NCBI GenBank assembly: GCA_009909035.1 | Contig: JAAAOB010000167.1 | Span: forward strand, 1 to 41,537 | Source: Bacteroidota bacterium | GTDB taxonomy: Bacteria > Bacteroidota > Rhodothermia > Balneolales > Balneolaceae | Length of the DNA stretch: 41,537 nucleotides | Direction of reading: 5' to 3' | Part shown: positions 1 through 8,416 of the stretch, one piece after another | How the letters are laid out: each line of letters starts with the position of its first letter | Position numbering within the stretch: position 1 is the first letter of the stretch | Position numbers and translations under genes: made by a program | The notes under the pieces: model-generated | Told to the model about the DNA's origin: nothing | The model's database searches: none | What the model saw: only the letters and a program-made list of their open reading frames with translations

Positions 1-308
1 GTCACCTCATGAGGCTGAAGCACACCGGCTTCCTTTGCGCGCCACAAACGGCCGGCATCTACCGTAATTAAAACATCTGCGGGACTGTTGACACCTTCGC
101 TCTGCATTCGTTCTATGAGTTCGTCGCTCCCGCCCTCGATCACGTTGACGGTAATTCCGGTCTCCTCTTCAAACTGATCATAAAGCTCAATATCCGTATC
201 GTAGTGCCGGCTTGAATAGACATTTACTTCATCACTCTGCCCGGAACAGGATATCATCGTTAGCATTAACGTCGTTGAAAACACTGCATAGAGTATTTTT
301 TTCATCAT
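1..308 (-). CDS. Iron(III) ABC transporter substrate-binding lipoprotein, FutA/FbpA-like (partial, 3' end outside window)
   Basis: Only the first 102 codons are present; the gene continues past the left edge. The start is an ATG pair at 308/305 (reading MMKK). The N-terminus is a lipoprotein signal: a hydrophobic stretch ending in the lipobox MISC, so the mature protein should be anchored by its Cys. The next part, starting [12 protein letters not shown] and continuing through [17 protein letters not shown] and [12 protein letters not shown], matches the family of periplasmic ferric-iron binding proteins (FbpA, FutA, IdiA) that deliver Fe3+ to an inner-membrane ABC permease. The conserved SRHY segment carries one of the iron-ligand tyrosines of this family. 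The permease and ATPase are not in the window. A 19-bp palindrome at 344-362 lies just upstream and suggests metal-dependent control. Family assignment is secure; the exact metal is inferred. Confidence 0.85.
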   Translation of the reverse strand, partial: MMKKILYAVFSTTLMLTMISCSGQSDEVNVYSSRHYDTDIELYDQFEEETGITVNVIEGGSDELIERMQSEGVNSPADVLITVDAGRLWRAKEAGVLQPHEV

Positions 309-343
309 ACCTTTTGTTTAAACACTGGTTATAGGTGAATTTA

Positions 344-362
344 ATTTAGACCAATTCTAAAT
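344..362. promoter_or_regulatory. Perfect 19-bp palindrome, candidate iron/manganese-responsive operator
   Basis: Seven-base arms ATTTAGA and TCTAAAT flank the spacer CCAAT with no mismatch. The site lies 36 bp upstream of the start codon of the iron-transport lipoprotein gene. On the minus strand it overlaps a weak promoter-like pair, TTGGTC (349-354) and TATAAC (328-333) with a short 15-nt spacer. The TTTAGA...TCTAAA shape resembles operators of DtxR/MntR-type metalloregulators more than the classical Fur box. The regulator itself is not in the window, so the assignment is inference from position and symmetry. Confidence 0.5.
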
Positions 363-515
363 AGATTTCTGCATATTGTCAATACGTCCCCGGATTTCAT
401 TTTGTTCTGCAGCGTTTAATTTTTTCAATGCCGTTTGTTCAATGAGAAATTCGTAATAAAACAAGAGTAAACATCTGTCTGATTTGCGCTTTATATTCCC
501 TGAAAAATTCGTTCA

Positions 516-1511
516 ATGAAAAAAATTCAGCTTATCCAAACCGGCGGTACGATCGCCATGCACTTAGGAAATGGTAAACCGGAATTGGATATCAATAGAT
601 TCACATCGCTGCTTCACCATGAGATCCCTGAACTATCAACCATAGCGGAAATTTCTACCTGCCAGATTTTTTTTGAAGACAGCTCGGACCTCACACCGGA
701 TCACTGGATACGCCTTGCGCAGCATATTAACGACCATTACGAATCTTTTGATGGGTTCGTTATTCTGCACGGAACCGATACTATGGCCTATACGGCGTCT
801 GCTCTCTCTTTTTGCCTCTCCAATATCGGAAAGCCGATTCTGTTTACAGGCAGCCAGGTTCCCATGAGTAACATCCGCAGCGACGCGCACCGCAACGTTA
901 TCAATGCAGTGGAACTTGCAACCTACCCAATATGTGATGTAGGAATCTGTTTCAATGACAAACTCTATCGGGGGAATCGCACCTCCAAAATGAGTATTGG
1001 GGATTTCGATGCCTTTGCCTCACCCAATTTTCCTGAGCTTGCCGATATCGGGATTGACATCACCCTGAAACATAGCTACTCGATTCCTTTTGATGACCTC
1101 CACTGCAATCCCGTCTTTGATGATTCCCTTCACGTCGTAAAACTCTACCCGGGATTACATCCCCGCATGCTGGATTGCCTGGATCTTCAACAGACCAAAG
1201 CCGTCATTTTTGAGGCTTTTGGAAGTGGCAATTTTCCGATCAAAGGCAACAATAGTATATTACCGTTCATGGAATCCTGTAAAGCCAATAATTGTCAGGT
1301 GATCATCACCTCGCAGGCGCCCTATGATTCCGTGAATCTTACGCTATACAAAAGCGGAAGAGAAGCAAAAAGAATCGGAGCATGTAGTGCATGTGAGATG
1401 ACAATGGAAGCAACTATCACAAAAACGATGCATCTGTTAGGCTGTAGCTTGTCTGATGAAGAATTTGAATATCAATTTGAACAAAATATTGCCGGAGAAC
1501 GGAGCGGCTGA
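516..1511 (+). CDS. ansA: L-asparaginase (type I, cytoplasmic AnsA-like)
   Basis: Hydrolyses L-asparagine to aspartate and ammonia. The 331-residue protein has the complete catalytic set of the family: the N-terminal TGGTIA loop (nucleophile Thr12), the HGTDTM motif at 85-90 (Thr87, Asp88) and Lys158 in the GNRTSK segment. The absence of a signal peptide and the type I-like wording around the second motif (DTMAYTASALSF) point to the cytoplasmic form. The ATG at 516 gives the standard N-terminus directly before the catalytic loop; no Shine-Dalgarno sequence is evident. The next gene begins 2 nt after the stop, so the two are probably co-transcribed. Confidence 0.93.
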   Translation: MKKIQLIQTGGTIAMHLGNGKPELDINRFTSLLHHEIPELSTIAEISTCQIFFEDSSDLTPDHWIRLAQHINDHYESFDGFVILHGTDTMAYTASALSFCLSNIGKPILFTGSQVPMSNIRSDAHRNVINAVELATYPICDVGICFNDKLYRGNRTSKMSIGDFDAFASPNFPELADIGIDITLKHSYSIPFDDLHCNPVFDDSLHVVKLYPGLHPRMLDCLDLQQTKAVIFEAFGSGNFPIKGNNSILPFMESCKANNCQVIITSQAPYDSVNLTLYKSGREAKRIGACSACEMTMEATITKTMHLLGCSLSDEEFEYQFEQNIAGERSG

Positions 1512-1513
1512 CC

Positions 1514-2224
1514 ATGTTTTTTGTATTTGATGTAGAAACTATTCCGGATTTCTCCTTTCTCAGAAGAGTTCTGGACAACCGTGAGGCCACAGACGACGAC
1601 CTGTTGATCGAAGCCAGCGAAAAGCTAACCCGCAACAACAGTGGATTTCTGCCTCCGATGTACCATCATATGGTATCCTGGGTGGGCTTATGGGTTGAAA
1701 ACACCGGAAAACCGGTTCAGAAAGCCAGCTGGCACGGGGACGATGAAAAAGAGGGCCTTACCCGGCTTTTCGATTCTCTGTTAACATACAAAGACTTTGG
1801 ATTGATCCACCACAACGGACGCGGGTTCGACCTTCCGCTGATTACCTACCGTTCGATGCATCACAACATGCAGATGCCGGTTCGCCTGAATCACTACGAT
1901 ATACGATACCGGTTCAGCAAAGCAAACATGGATTTGATGGATGAATTCAGCAACTACGGCGCCAGCTCATATCCCAAGTTAAAGCACCTGGGGCACCTGA
2001 TCGGAGTACCATTCAAACAGACCGGCGAGGGAAACGAGGTGCTGGAAATGTACCGAAACGGGATGCTTGAAGAAATTGAACACTACTGCTACGAGGATGT
2101 TATGGCAACATATATCGTGTGGCTCCGGATGAAATTTACCACTGGCGACATTACACAGGATGTTTTTTCAAACTTAAACGAGCGGGCGATCCAGAAGCTA
2201 AAAGAGATCCAGAAGCAACCCTGA
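1514..2224 (+). CDS. Predicted 3'-5' exonuclease of the PolB-like DEDDy family
   Basis: A stand-alone proofreading-type exonuclease domain of 236 residues. The acidic residues of the DEDD superfamily are visible: FDVET with Asp6 and Glu8 (Exo I), HNGRGFD with Asp106 (Exo II), and YCYED with Tyr191 and Asp195 (Exo III, the Tyr making it DEDDy). No polymerase or helicase domain is attached. Proteins of this type (Pfam DNA_pol_B_exo2) are predicted to act on DNA ends, but their role is not settled. It starts 2 nt after the asparaginase gene, which is not an obvious functional partner. Fold and catalytic class are well supported; the substrate is unknown. Confidence 0.85.
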   Translation: MFFVFDVETIPDFSFLRRVLDNREATDDDLLIEASEKLTRNNSGFLPPMYHHMVSWVGLWVENTGKPVQKASWHGDDEKEGLTRLFDSLLTYKDFGLIHHNGRGFDLPLITYRSMHHNMQMPVRLNHYDIRYRFSKANMDLMDEFSNYGASSYPKLKHLGHLIGVPFKQTGEGNEVLEMYRNGMLEEIEHYCYEDVMATYIVWLRMKFTTGDITQDVFSNLNERAIQKLKEIQKQP

Positions 2225-2329
2225 TGCACAGCACAACCAGTGGATAAGATCAAAACTCCAATAGATTTTCTTCCGCTTGATATCTACCTTCTATCCACCA
2301 TCCGTCAATTTTAACTTATCGATCCATTT

Positions 2330-3211
2330 ATGATACGATCCATGACCGGCTTTGGCCGCGGTGAAGCAACACAGGATAATATCCGCGTCACGGTTGAAGT
2401 AAAAACCCTCAATAGCCGGTATCTTGACATCTCTCCACGATTGCCAGGCTCCATTCAAAACAAAGAGCTCGACCTCAAAGAGATTGTGCAACAACACCTG
2501 TCTCGCGGAAAGGTATTAATCAACGCGTATGTTGATAAGTCCGCCATGGGCTTGATTGATACCACCTACAATGCCGAGAAGCTGAAAAAATACGCCAGGA
2601 TGCTGAAAGAAATGCGGACGATTGCGACGATTGATGAACCCCTGAAATTGAGCCATCTTCTGGAGTTTGATGATATTTTTGAATCGCGCAAAGAGGATGA
2701 GAAAAATCTTAAGGTGATCTGGGACTGCACAAAAGAAGCGACCCAGGAAGGGCTCACTCTGCTGAACAACATGAGGCAAAAAGAGGGGCAGGAACTTGGC
2801 GATGACCTGAAAAAACAAATTCATGACATTTCGGCCCTGTTAGAAAAGATCACCGAGCAGTCGAGCCAAAGAGCCCCCGAAACGCGTAAAAAGCTCACGG
2901 AACGAATTCAGAAGATGGTTTCGAGTGATAGTTTTGATCCGGACCGCCTGGAGATGGAAATCGCCATTCTTGTGGACAAAATGGATATTAACGAAGAGGC
3001 TGTACGGCTGCAATCTCACCTTAAATTTTTTCTTGAAGCACTGGAAGGAGAGCAGCCGGTAGGCCGTCGGTTAAACTTTTTATGCCAGGAAATTAACCGG
3101 GAGCTCAATACCATCGGGTCGAAGGCGAATGATTCCGATATCGCCCATCATGTTGTCATTGGCAAAGAAAAACTGGAACAAATCCGGGAACAGGTACAAA
3201 ATATTGAGTAA
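2330..3211 (+). CDS. yicC: YicC/YloC family endoribonuclease
   Basis: The N-terminal MIRSMTGFGRGEA is the family signature. The C-terminal quarter, with the REINRELNTIGSKA segment (about 250-265), is the conserved YicC-like domain (DUF1732). The length of 293 residues is typical. The middle (about 150-215) is strongly charged and likely helical, matching the long hairpin seen in this family. Members are RNA-cleaving enzymes linked to small-RNA turnover in Escherichia coli and Bacillus. The gene overlaps the start of gmk by 8 nt, and the yicC-gmk-rpoZ-coaBC order is widely conserved, so it heads a housekeeping operon. Confidence 0.93.
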   Translation: MIRSMTGFGRGEATQDNIRVTVEVKTLNSRYLDISPRLPGSIQNKELDLKEIVQQHLSRGKVLINAYVDKSAMGLIDTTYNAEKLKKYARMLKEMRTIATIDEPLKLSHLLEFDDIFESRKEDEKNLKVIWDCTKEATQEGLTLLNNMRQKEGQELGDDLKKQIHDISALLEKITEQSSQRAPETRKKLTERIQKMVSSDSFDPDRLEMEIAILVDKMDINEEAVRLQSHLKFFLEALEGEQPVGRRLNFLCQEINRELNTIGSKANDSDIAHHVVIGKEKLEQIREQVQNIE

Positions 3212-3788
3212 CACCAGGGGAAAAATTATCATACTTACAGCACCAAGTGGTGCAGGTAAATCTACAATGGCGAAACGCCTGCTTCGCGATTTCAGCAGCA
3301 TCAGGTTTTCCGTTAGCGCCACAACCCGCCCCCCTCGCCCCGGTGAAGTTGACGGGGTTGACTACCATTTTTTGACCAAAAAGCAGTTTAAAGAGAAAAT
3401 TGAGCGAAACGAGTTTTTAGAATGGGAAACGTTCTACAACGGCACAATGTACGGAACACTGGAAGCATCCGTTGAATATGAACGTAATAAAGGCTATTTT
3501 GTAATGCTTGACGTTGATGTACTTGGTGCGCTGAACGTAAAAAAGACCTACGGTGAGGAAGCCATGAGCATATTTATTTCACCTCCGTCGATTTCGGTGC
3601 TCGAACAGAGATTGCGTTCACGTGCAACGGAGAGTGATGAAACTCTTTTATTACGTCTCGATCGTGCAAAAAGAGAAATCAAGTACGCTCACCGATTCGA
3701 TGTGGAAGTTGTAAATGATGACCTTGAATCGGCATACAAGAAAATTAAGTCTGCAGTAGAATTATTTATAACCAACAGTAAATCATAA
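3204..3788 (+). CDS. gmk: Guanylate kinase
   Basis: Phosphorylates GMP to GDP using ATP. The P-loop APSGAGKST is at residues 13-21, followed by the SATTRPPRPGEVDGVDYHF segment, the GMP-binding hallmark, and the EFLEWETFYNGTMYGT segment. A TTG start at 3204 gives a 194-residue protein of normal family length with the P-loop in its usual place. An in-frame ATG at 3129 would add 25 residues lying wholly inside yicC and without family resemblance, so it is rejected. The TTG overlaps the last codons of yicC, suggesting coupled translation. rpoZ follows after 6 nt. Confidence 0.93.
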   Translation: MSNTRGKIIILTAPSGAGKSTMAKRLLRDFSSIRFSVSATTRPPRPGEVDGVDYHFLTKKQFKEKIERNEFLEWETFYNGTMYGTLEASVEYERNKGYFVMLDVDVLGALNVKKTYGEEAMSIFISPPSISVLEQRLRSRATESDETLLLRLDRAKREIKYAHRFDVEVVNDDLESAYKKIKSAVELFITNSKS

Positions 3789-3794
3789 AAGATT

Positions 3795-4088
3795 ATGCCC
3801 GTAAAAACATTAGATTTAGACAAGATGGGTGAAAAAGAAGGCAACAAATATGAAAAAATTGTTGTGATTTCGAAGCGAGCACGACAAATTGCTGCCCAGG
3901 AAAAACTCGAACTCGATGAGAAGCTAAAATATTTCGAGGGATTTGAGGACGAAGACGAGTTCACATTCAATGAAGAACAAGAACAGATTTCCAAATCATT
4001 TGAGAAGCTGCCACACGCCACACAACGTGCAGTTCATGAGATGATGGAAGGCAAAACCACGTACCGGTATCCAGACTCTGACATTTAA
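3795..4088 (+). CDS. rpoZ: DNA-directed RNA polymerase omega subunit (Bacteroidetes type)
   Basis: A 97-residue acidic protein. Its KYEKIVVISKRARQIAA core (about 24-40) matches the omega/RPB6 helix that clasps the beta' subunit of RNA polymerase and assists assembly. The C-terminal half, with KLPHATQRAVHEMMEGKTTYRY, is the form found in Bacteroidota rather than in proteobacterial RpoZ. Position between gmk and coaBC is the conserved location of this gene. Its last base is also the first base of the coaBC start codon, a one-base stop/start overlap. Confidence 0.88.
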   Translation: MPVKTLDLDKMGEKEGNKYEKIVVISKRARQIAAQEKLELDEKLKYFEGFEDEDEFTFNEEQEQISKSFEKLPHATQRAVHEMMEGKTTYRYPDSDI

Positions 4089-5281
4089 TGCTTTCCGGCA
4101 ATCGCATCTTACTTGGCGTCACCGGTGGGATTGCCGCCTATAAATCGGCCTACTTACTTCGGGAATTTCAAAAAGCGGGAGCTGACGTAAGGGTAACCAT
4201 GACCCCTTCGGCTACCCGCTTTATTGGTTCGGAAACCTTTTCTGCCCTGAGCCGGCACACCGTTGCCGTAGAGGTATTTACCGATAACCGCCAGGATGAA
4301 AGCTGGACCAAGCATATTCACTGGGCTGAGTGGGCGGATCTGTTTGTCATCGCTCCCTGTACCGCCAACACGCTTTCCAAAATTGTGCACGGAGCATCCG
4401 ACAATATGCTCACATCAACGGTGCTTGCCGCCCGCTGTCCCGTCCTGATCTGCCCCACCATGGATGGAGAAATGTATGAGAGCCCGGGGGTTACGCACAA
4501 CCTGGAAAAGGCGGAAAAGATGGGGTATCACCTGTTGGAGCCCGAAAGCGGATACCTGGCCAGCGGACTTGAGGCGGTTGGACGACTCCCCCGGCTATCT
4601 TCTATTCTCAAAAAATCTGAAACCATTATCTCAGAAAGCAGAGAAAAAGGCCCGCTTTCAGGTAAAAGCGTATTGGTTACGGCCGGCCCTACGCGCGAGT
4701 TTATTGATCCCGTCCGATATATTTCAAATCCAAGTTCTGGAAAAATGGGGATTGCCATGGCCGAAGCAGCCGCGCGTCTGGGCGGGAATGTGACGCTCTT
4801 AAAAGGCCCGGGCACGGAGAAAGAGACCGAGCGGATGAATACCGTACCGTTTATCTCGGCATACGATCTTTTTGAGAAGGTCAAACGTCATCAAAAGGCT
4901 GATATCGTCATCATGGCCGCTGCCGTTTCTGATTTTGCCCCATCGGAAACATTCAACTCGAAGGTAAAAAAAGAGGACGCATCCGGCTCGATTCCCCTCA
5001 AACAGACCCCGGATATCCTGCACTGGCTTGGTGATCATAAAACAGATCACCAGGTCCTGATCGGGTTTGCCATGGAGACGGAAAACCTCGAAAAAAACGC
5101 TAAAAAAAAGTTAGCCGCTAAAAATCTGGACTGGATTTGTGCAAATTCATTGGTGGCTGAGAACAGCGGGTTTCAAAACGATGAAAATGAAATTCTGTTG
5201 ATCGGCTCCTCGGAAACCAAAACATTTGTCGGGCAAAAAAAAGTGATCTCTCTTCAGATTTTACGGGAAATCTTCACCTAA
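4088..5281 (+). CDS. coaBC: Bifunctional phosphopantothenoylcysteine decarboxylase / phosphopantothenate-cysteine ligase
   Basis: Catalyses two successive steps of coenzyme A synthesis. The N-terminal CoaC half has the FMN-binding [11 protein letters not shown] (10-20), the active-site HIHWAEWAD around His76, and [11 protein letters not shown]. The PxMNxxMW motif reads PTMDGEMY (123-130), and the substrate flap has Ser where enterobacterial enzymes have Cys ([14 protein letters not shown]); as far as I recall both changes are common in Bacteroidota, so I do not read them as loss of function. The C-terminal CoaB half begins near [17 protein letters not shown] (about 197) and has the KVKK lysines and CANSL. 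Length of 397 is normal for the fusion. It is the last gene of this run. Confidence 0.95.
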   Translation: MLSGNRILLGVTGGIAAYKSAYLLREFQKAGADVRVTMTPSATRFIGSETFSALSRHTVAVEVFTDNRQDESWTKHIHWAEWADLFVIAPCTANTLSKIVHGASDNMLTSTVLAARCPVLICPTMDGEMYESPGVTHNLEKAEKMGYHLLEPESGYLASGLEAVGRLPRLSSILKKSETIISESREKGPLSGKSVLVTAGPTREFIDPVRYISNPSSGKMGIAMAEAAARLGGNVTLLKGPGTEKETERMNTVPFISAYDLFEKVKRHQKADIVIMAAAVSDFAPSETFNSKVKKEDASGSIPLKQTPDILHWLGDHKTDHQVLIGFAMETENLEKNAKKKLAAKNLDWICANSLVAENSGFQNDENEILLIGSSETKTFVGQKKVISLQILREIFT

Positions 5282-5356
5282 TTTGCGGCTCGTAGTGTGT
5301 GGGCAGATGAAAAGATTTCAAACCGGTAGTGGCTCAGCCGGGGATCTCACGCTGTA

Positions 5357-5788
5357 TTACGTTGGCCACACCTGCCACGGAATTCTTGAGAGAATAGCTA
5401 TGAGTCCAAGCGTATAGTAAATAATAACGATTTTATAGCGCCTTGCATCATCCCCCGGTTTTTTTGCTCTCACATAGCCAAAGGAGATCAGTACAACGCC
5501 CAAAATCATCATCAGCGGGTGCTCCAGCAGGTAGAGCCTGGAGAGAGAATCGCCCATCGCCTCACCCGAAAAATTTGTGATTCCTACGGGCGACACCACG
5601 TAGACAATGAGCCCAATAAGAAACTGAAGATGTGAGGCAATAAACCCAACCATCGACATTTTTTGAGCACTCTTATCAAATGGACTTTTGGTTACAAATT
5701 TATAAATGGCATACCCCAACGAAAAGATAATCGCAGCAAGCAGTATGTACGCAAAAAAAGAGTGCAGATGTTTAATCCCGGTGTACAT
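5357..5788 (-). CDS. Four-helix integral membrane protein with a histidine near most helices (possible b-type cytochrome-like)
   Basis: A 143-residue protein with four predicted membrane helices (about 10-30, 46-66, 86-106 and 118-138). Histidines sit at or just before helix starts (His7, His9, His53, His90), an arrangement that could bind heme, and similar small proteins in Bacteroidota are often annotated as cytochrome B-like. No known catalytic motif is visible. It ends 75 bp from the convergent coaBC gene and begins about 160 bp downstream of the flavoprotein gene, separated from it by a hairpin. Function is not established; heme binding is only a suggestion. Confidence 0.6.
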   Translation of the reverse strand: MYTGIKHLHSFFAYILLAAIIFSLGYAIYKFVTKSPFDKSAQKMSMVGFIASHLQFLIGLIVYVVSPVGITNFSGEAMGDSLSRLYLLEHPLMMILGVVLISFGYVRAKKPGDDARRYKIVIIYYTLGLIAILSRIPWQVWPT

Positions 5789-5899
5789 GATGGATTCGAT
5801 TCAATTGCGGCCAGGAGCCATATAGTGAAATAAATACTGTATGTAACTTTAACAATATCCTATTTCCAACCGCTTTAAACAAATCCATTCGGATGTAAA

Positions 5900-5927
5900 T
5901 CCGGCGGCAGATTTCACCGCCACCGGA
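5900..5927 (-). terminator. Probable terminator hairpin of the flavoprotein unit
   Basis: An 11-bp inverted repeat, TCCGGCGGCAG at 5900-5910 and CCGCCACCGGA at 5917-5927, encloses a 6-nt loop; two of its pairs are G-U on the minus-strand RNA. It begins about 20 nt after the stop codon of the gene ending at 5948. The T tract after it is short (ATTTAC), so termination may be incomplete. Confidence 0.5.
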
Positions 5928-5947
5928 ATTCTTTCAGCAATTAATTT

Positions 5948-7429
5948 TCATACAATACGATCCGGATCGCTGTAATCGGGAATTTCGCCCCGGTATCCAA
6001 AGATCCGTTTAATCCATTTCACCATTGTTTCGGACTGGTTCCGGATGTACCACTGGTCGGCTGCGCGCCGTGCACCCAGTCCATAGCTTGGGTACGGATG
6101 GATTGTATCCGAAAAGTCGCGGAGTGAAACCCCATTTCGCATGGCGAGAGCATATTGAGAGATCATCTCCCCCGCATGAGCGCCGAGTACGGACGCACCA
6201 AGAATTTTTCCGCTCCATTTTTTTGCGTAGACTTTGATCATCCCGGTCGTCTGTCCGTCCGTAATGGCTCTGTCAATTTTGGAGAAAGGAAACTTGTACA
6301 CTTCAAATGATGTACCGGATTCGGTCAACTCTTTTTCTGTGGCTCCGATGTGTCCCAATTCAGGCTCTGTGTACGTTACCCACGGCACATGGTCTTTATC
6401 AATTTTCATCGGTACTTTTATCAGCGCATTGGAAGTGGCTACTTTGGCCATATGCTCGCTCATATGCGTAAACTGGTATCGGCCGGTAACATCGCCAATA
6501 GCATAGATGTGGCGCTTATTCGTTCTGCATTTATCATCTACGGTGATTCCTGCCTTGCCATATTCAACACCTGCTGCTTCCAGGTCCAGGGATTTAATAT
6601 TGGCCCTGCGCCCGGTAGCCAGCAGAACTCTATTGGCCTGCAGGACAGATTCATTGCCATCTCTGTCGATCGTTACCGCCACACCTTCGCTGGATTTAGA
6701 GATCTCTTTTACACCTGAATTTAAGTGATAATGAACCCCCTCCTCTTCAAGCCGTTCTTTTAGTATTGACGTAAGCTCAGGATCATCGTTTGTCAGGATT
6801 CCCGGGGCCATGTCCACGACATGAACCTCAGTTCCCAGTCGCGCAAACGCCTGCGACATCTCGGAACCGATTGGTCCACCCCCGACAATAATCAGTTTTT
6901 CTGGCATATCGTCGATCTCAAAAAGAGATTCATTTGTAAGATAGTCCACAGTATCCACACCCTTTATGGGAGGCACAAACGCTTTGGCACCCGTACAAAC
7001 AAAAATATATTTCCCGGACACCTCACGCTGCAGCCCCTCGCGATCTGTAATTTTGAGGGTGTGCTCGTCTACAAAAGAGGCTTTTCCATTGACAATTTCG
7101 ATCCCCATATCTTCAAAAATCTGAGGGTCGTCTGCATCTTCGTACACCTCCCGGCGCACCTTATCCACATGCCGCATCACTTTTTGCGGGTCCAGGTCAA
7201 CCTCTCCTGTGCTGAGTCCGTACTTTTCCGCTTTTTTTGCGTTATGCATCACCGAAGCTGCCTTGAGCAGCGTTTTACTCGGCACACAACCTGTCCATGT
7301 ACAGTCACCCCCAAGGCGCTCCATTTCAATCATCATCGTTTTTGCACCAAAATTTGCGGCTACACCGGCTGTTGTAAGTCCGGCAGCTCCGCCCCCAATT
7401 ACCAGCGCATCGAATTCATATTTACCCAT
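5948..7429 (-). CDS. Pyridine nucleotide-disulfide oxidoreductase, mercuric-reductase/lipoamide-dehydrogenase-like
   Basis: A two-dinucleotide-binding flavoprotein of 493 residues. The FAD-binding GGGAAG is at 12-17 and the redox disulfide in [13 protein letters not shown] is Cys43-Cys48. A second Rossmann motif ([11 protein letters not shown], about 190-200) should bind NAD(P)H, and the FAD C-loop reads IYAIGDVTG. The C-terminal dimer-interface motif of lipoamide dehydrogenases (HPTxxE) is replaced by HPYPSYG, closer to the FPY segment of MerA. No N-terminal heavy-metal domain and no C-terminal Cys pair are present, so true Hg(II) reduction is unlikely. The start ATG overlaps the upstream membrane-protein gene by 8 nt, implying coupled translation. 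Substrate unknown. Confidence 0.85.
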   Translation of the reverse strand: MGKYEFDALVIGGGAAGLTTAGVAANFGAKTMMIEMERLGGDCTWTGCVPSKTLLKAASVMHNAKKAEKYGLSTGEVDLDPQKVMRHVDKVRREVYEDADDPQIFEDMGIEIVNGKASFVDEHTLKITDREGLQREVSGKYIFVCTGAKAFVPPIKGVDTVDYLTNESLFEIDDMPEKLIIVGGGPIGSEMSQAFARLGTEVHVVDMAPGILTNDDPELTSILKERLEEEGVHYHLNSGVKEISKSSEGVAVTIDRDGNESVLQANRVLLATGRRANIKSLDLEAAGVEYGKAGITVDDKCRTNKRHIYAIGDVTGRYQFTHMSEHMAKVATSNALIKVPMKIDKDHVPWVTYTEPELGHIGATEKELTESGTSFEVYKFPFSKIDRAITDGQTTGMIKVYAKKWSGKILGASVLGAHAGEMISQYALAMRNGVSLRDFSDTIHPYPSYGLGARRAADQWYIRNQSETMVKWIKRIFGYRGEIPDYSDPDRIV

Positions 7430-7766
7430 TGTTTAACTCCACTTCATGATTTAACTTTTTTCGTACGTTACTATATGTTGACCATGCTCCGTAGGCGAGC
7501 ATCCCGACGACAACTCCATAGACCCACCACGGCACATTTTTACCGGCAATCATTAAGTACAGATATGCCGAAACAAAGAAAAATGATGCACTGAGAGCCG
7601 GTAGCACGATCGATACCCCTTTTCTATAGTTCCTGACAAGCCATCCGATTGAAAGGGTGAAAAACGGGATAGCACCGATATAGATTAATCCAAATAAAAT
7701 AGGATTAACCCCATATTGAGTGCCCAGGTTTATAAACCAGGCATAAACTTGCTCTGCTATTTCCAT
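7422..7766 (-). CDS. Small integral membrane protein coupled to the downstream flavoprotein
   Basis: A 114-residue protein with three likely membrane helices (about 22-43, 50-72 and 79-95), a short polar N-terminus and a charged, Asn-ending C-terminal tail ([14 protein letters not shown]). No catalytic or metal motif is seen and I do not recognise a named family. Its stop lies inside the start of the disulfide oxidoreductase gene (8-nt overlap), so the two are almost certainly made together; it may anchor the flavoprotein at the membrane or pass electrons or substrate to it. That role is inference from coupling only. Confidence 0.65.
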   Translation of the reverse strand: MEIAEQVYAWFINLGTQYGVNPILFGLIYIGAIPFFTLSIGWLVRNYRKGVSIVLPALSASFFFVSAYLYLMIAGKNVPWWVYGVVVGMLAYGAWSTYSNVRKKLNHEVELNNG

Positions 7767-7969
7767 GAGTTTTGATTTTTTGGTTGTTGTTTATTTGTCC
7801 CAATAATCGCAATTCAATCTCAGAATGGTATAACATCTTTCTAACGATTAAAGCTCAAATAAAATCAATCGGCCATCGTTATTCGTAAGATGTTTAAAAT
7901 CTTTTGATAAGCTGTATAAATTAATATTATCTTATTCGAGTAAATTTATTTATCTATATCTGCTGAAAC

Positions 7970-8275
7970 TTGAAACTCACCAACTCCATCCTATCGGTCT
8001 CCATATCGCTGCTGATTACAGCAGGGATGTTTATGTCCGTGGCTCACAACCACGGCCACACCGACTACCCGGTTGACGATTTTGAGTACCAATTTGTTCA
8101 AGACAGCAACACCTGTGCCGTTTGTGCCTCTCATTTTAAGGTGAATTTCGGCCCCGACTTATCCATTACCTCTTCTCTTTACTCGGCAGATGCACCCAAA
8201 AATAGCATCCGGGCTCATATTGTTGCCCCTGCCTTCAATTTACACCACGGACGCGCTCCCCCGGTCCAGGCCTAA
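7970..8275 (+). CDS. Small exported His-rich CxxC protein (DUF2946-like), metal-handling candidate
   Basis: A 101-residue protein beginning at TTG 7970; an in-frame stop two codons upstream (7964-7966) excludes a longer form and no ATG fits. Residues 1-24 are a signal peptide. The mature N-terminus is a His cluster (His26, His28, His30), followed by CAVCASH (Cys49, Cys52, His55) and late histidines at 83, 92 and 93. The C-terminus ends in RAPPVQA. This pattern, an exported peptide with His and CxxC and a terminal R-G/A-PP, resembles the small DUF2946-type proteins that precede metal-linked TonB receptors. It heads a three-gene set with a His-rich lipoprotein and a ZnuD-like receptor. Metal binding is inferred. 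Confidence 0.6.
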   Translation: MKLTNSILSVSISLLITAGMFMSVAHNHGHTDYPVDDFEYQFVQDSNTCAVCASHFKVNFGPDLSITSSLYSADAPKNSIRAHIVAPAFNLHHGRAPPVQA

Positions 8276-8302
8276 CTATACTACCACTCTTTTCAAAATA
8301 GC

Positions 8303-8318
8303 GGGATAATTTTATCCC
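8303..8318. repeat. 16-bp palindrome between the small exported protein and the lipoprotein gene
   Basis: Arms GGGATAA and TTATCCC are perfect around a central TT. The loop would be too short for a stable hairpin without losing a pair, so an operator or weak processing stem is more likely. It lies 28 bp after one stop and about 100 bp before the next start. Confidence 0.4.
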
Positions 8319-8416
8319 TATTCAACCAAACAGAATCCCGATCCTTCTGCCTGAACGTCCTGTCTAGGTAGTTGAGAGATGGATTGATATCAGTTAACCC
8401 CGAAAACATAAACCCT

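Noticed and set aside
4455-4620. Possible inactivation of the CoaC half of CoaBC because of PTMDGEMY and a missing flap Cys
   Set aside because: From memory, Asp at the motif position and Ser in the flap are usual in Bacteroidota CoaBC, and the frame is intact.
6821-7594. 257-codon plus-strand open frame opposite the flavoprotein gene
   Set aside because: It is antisense to a clear disulfide reductase, has a His/Arg/Thr-rich composition typical of shadow frames and no domain.
7825-7845. Partial likeness to a Zur box (GGTATAACAT) upstream of the metal unit
   Set aside because: Only one half-site is convincing and the symmetric partner is missing.
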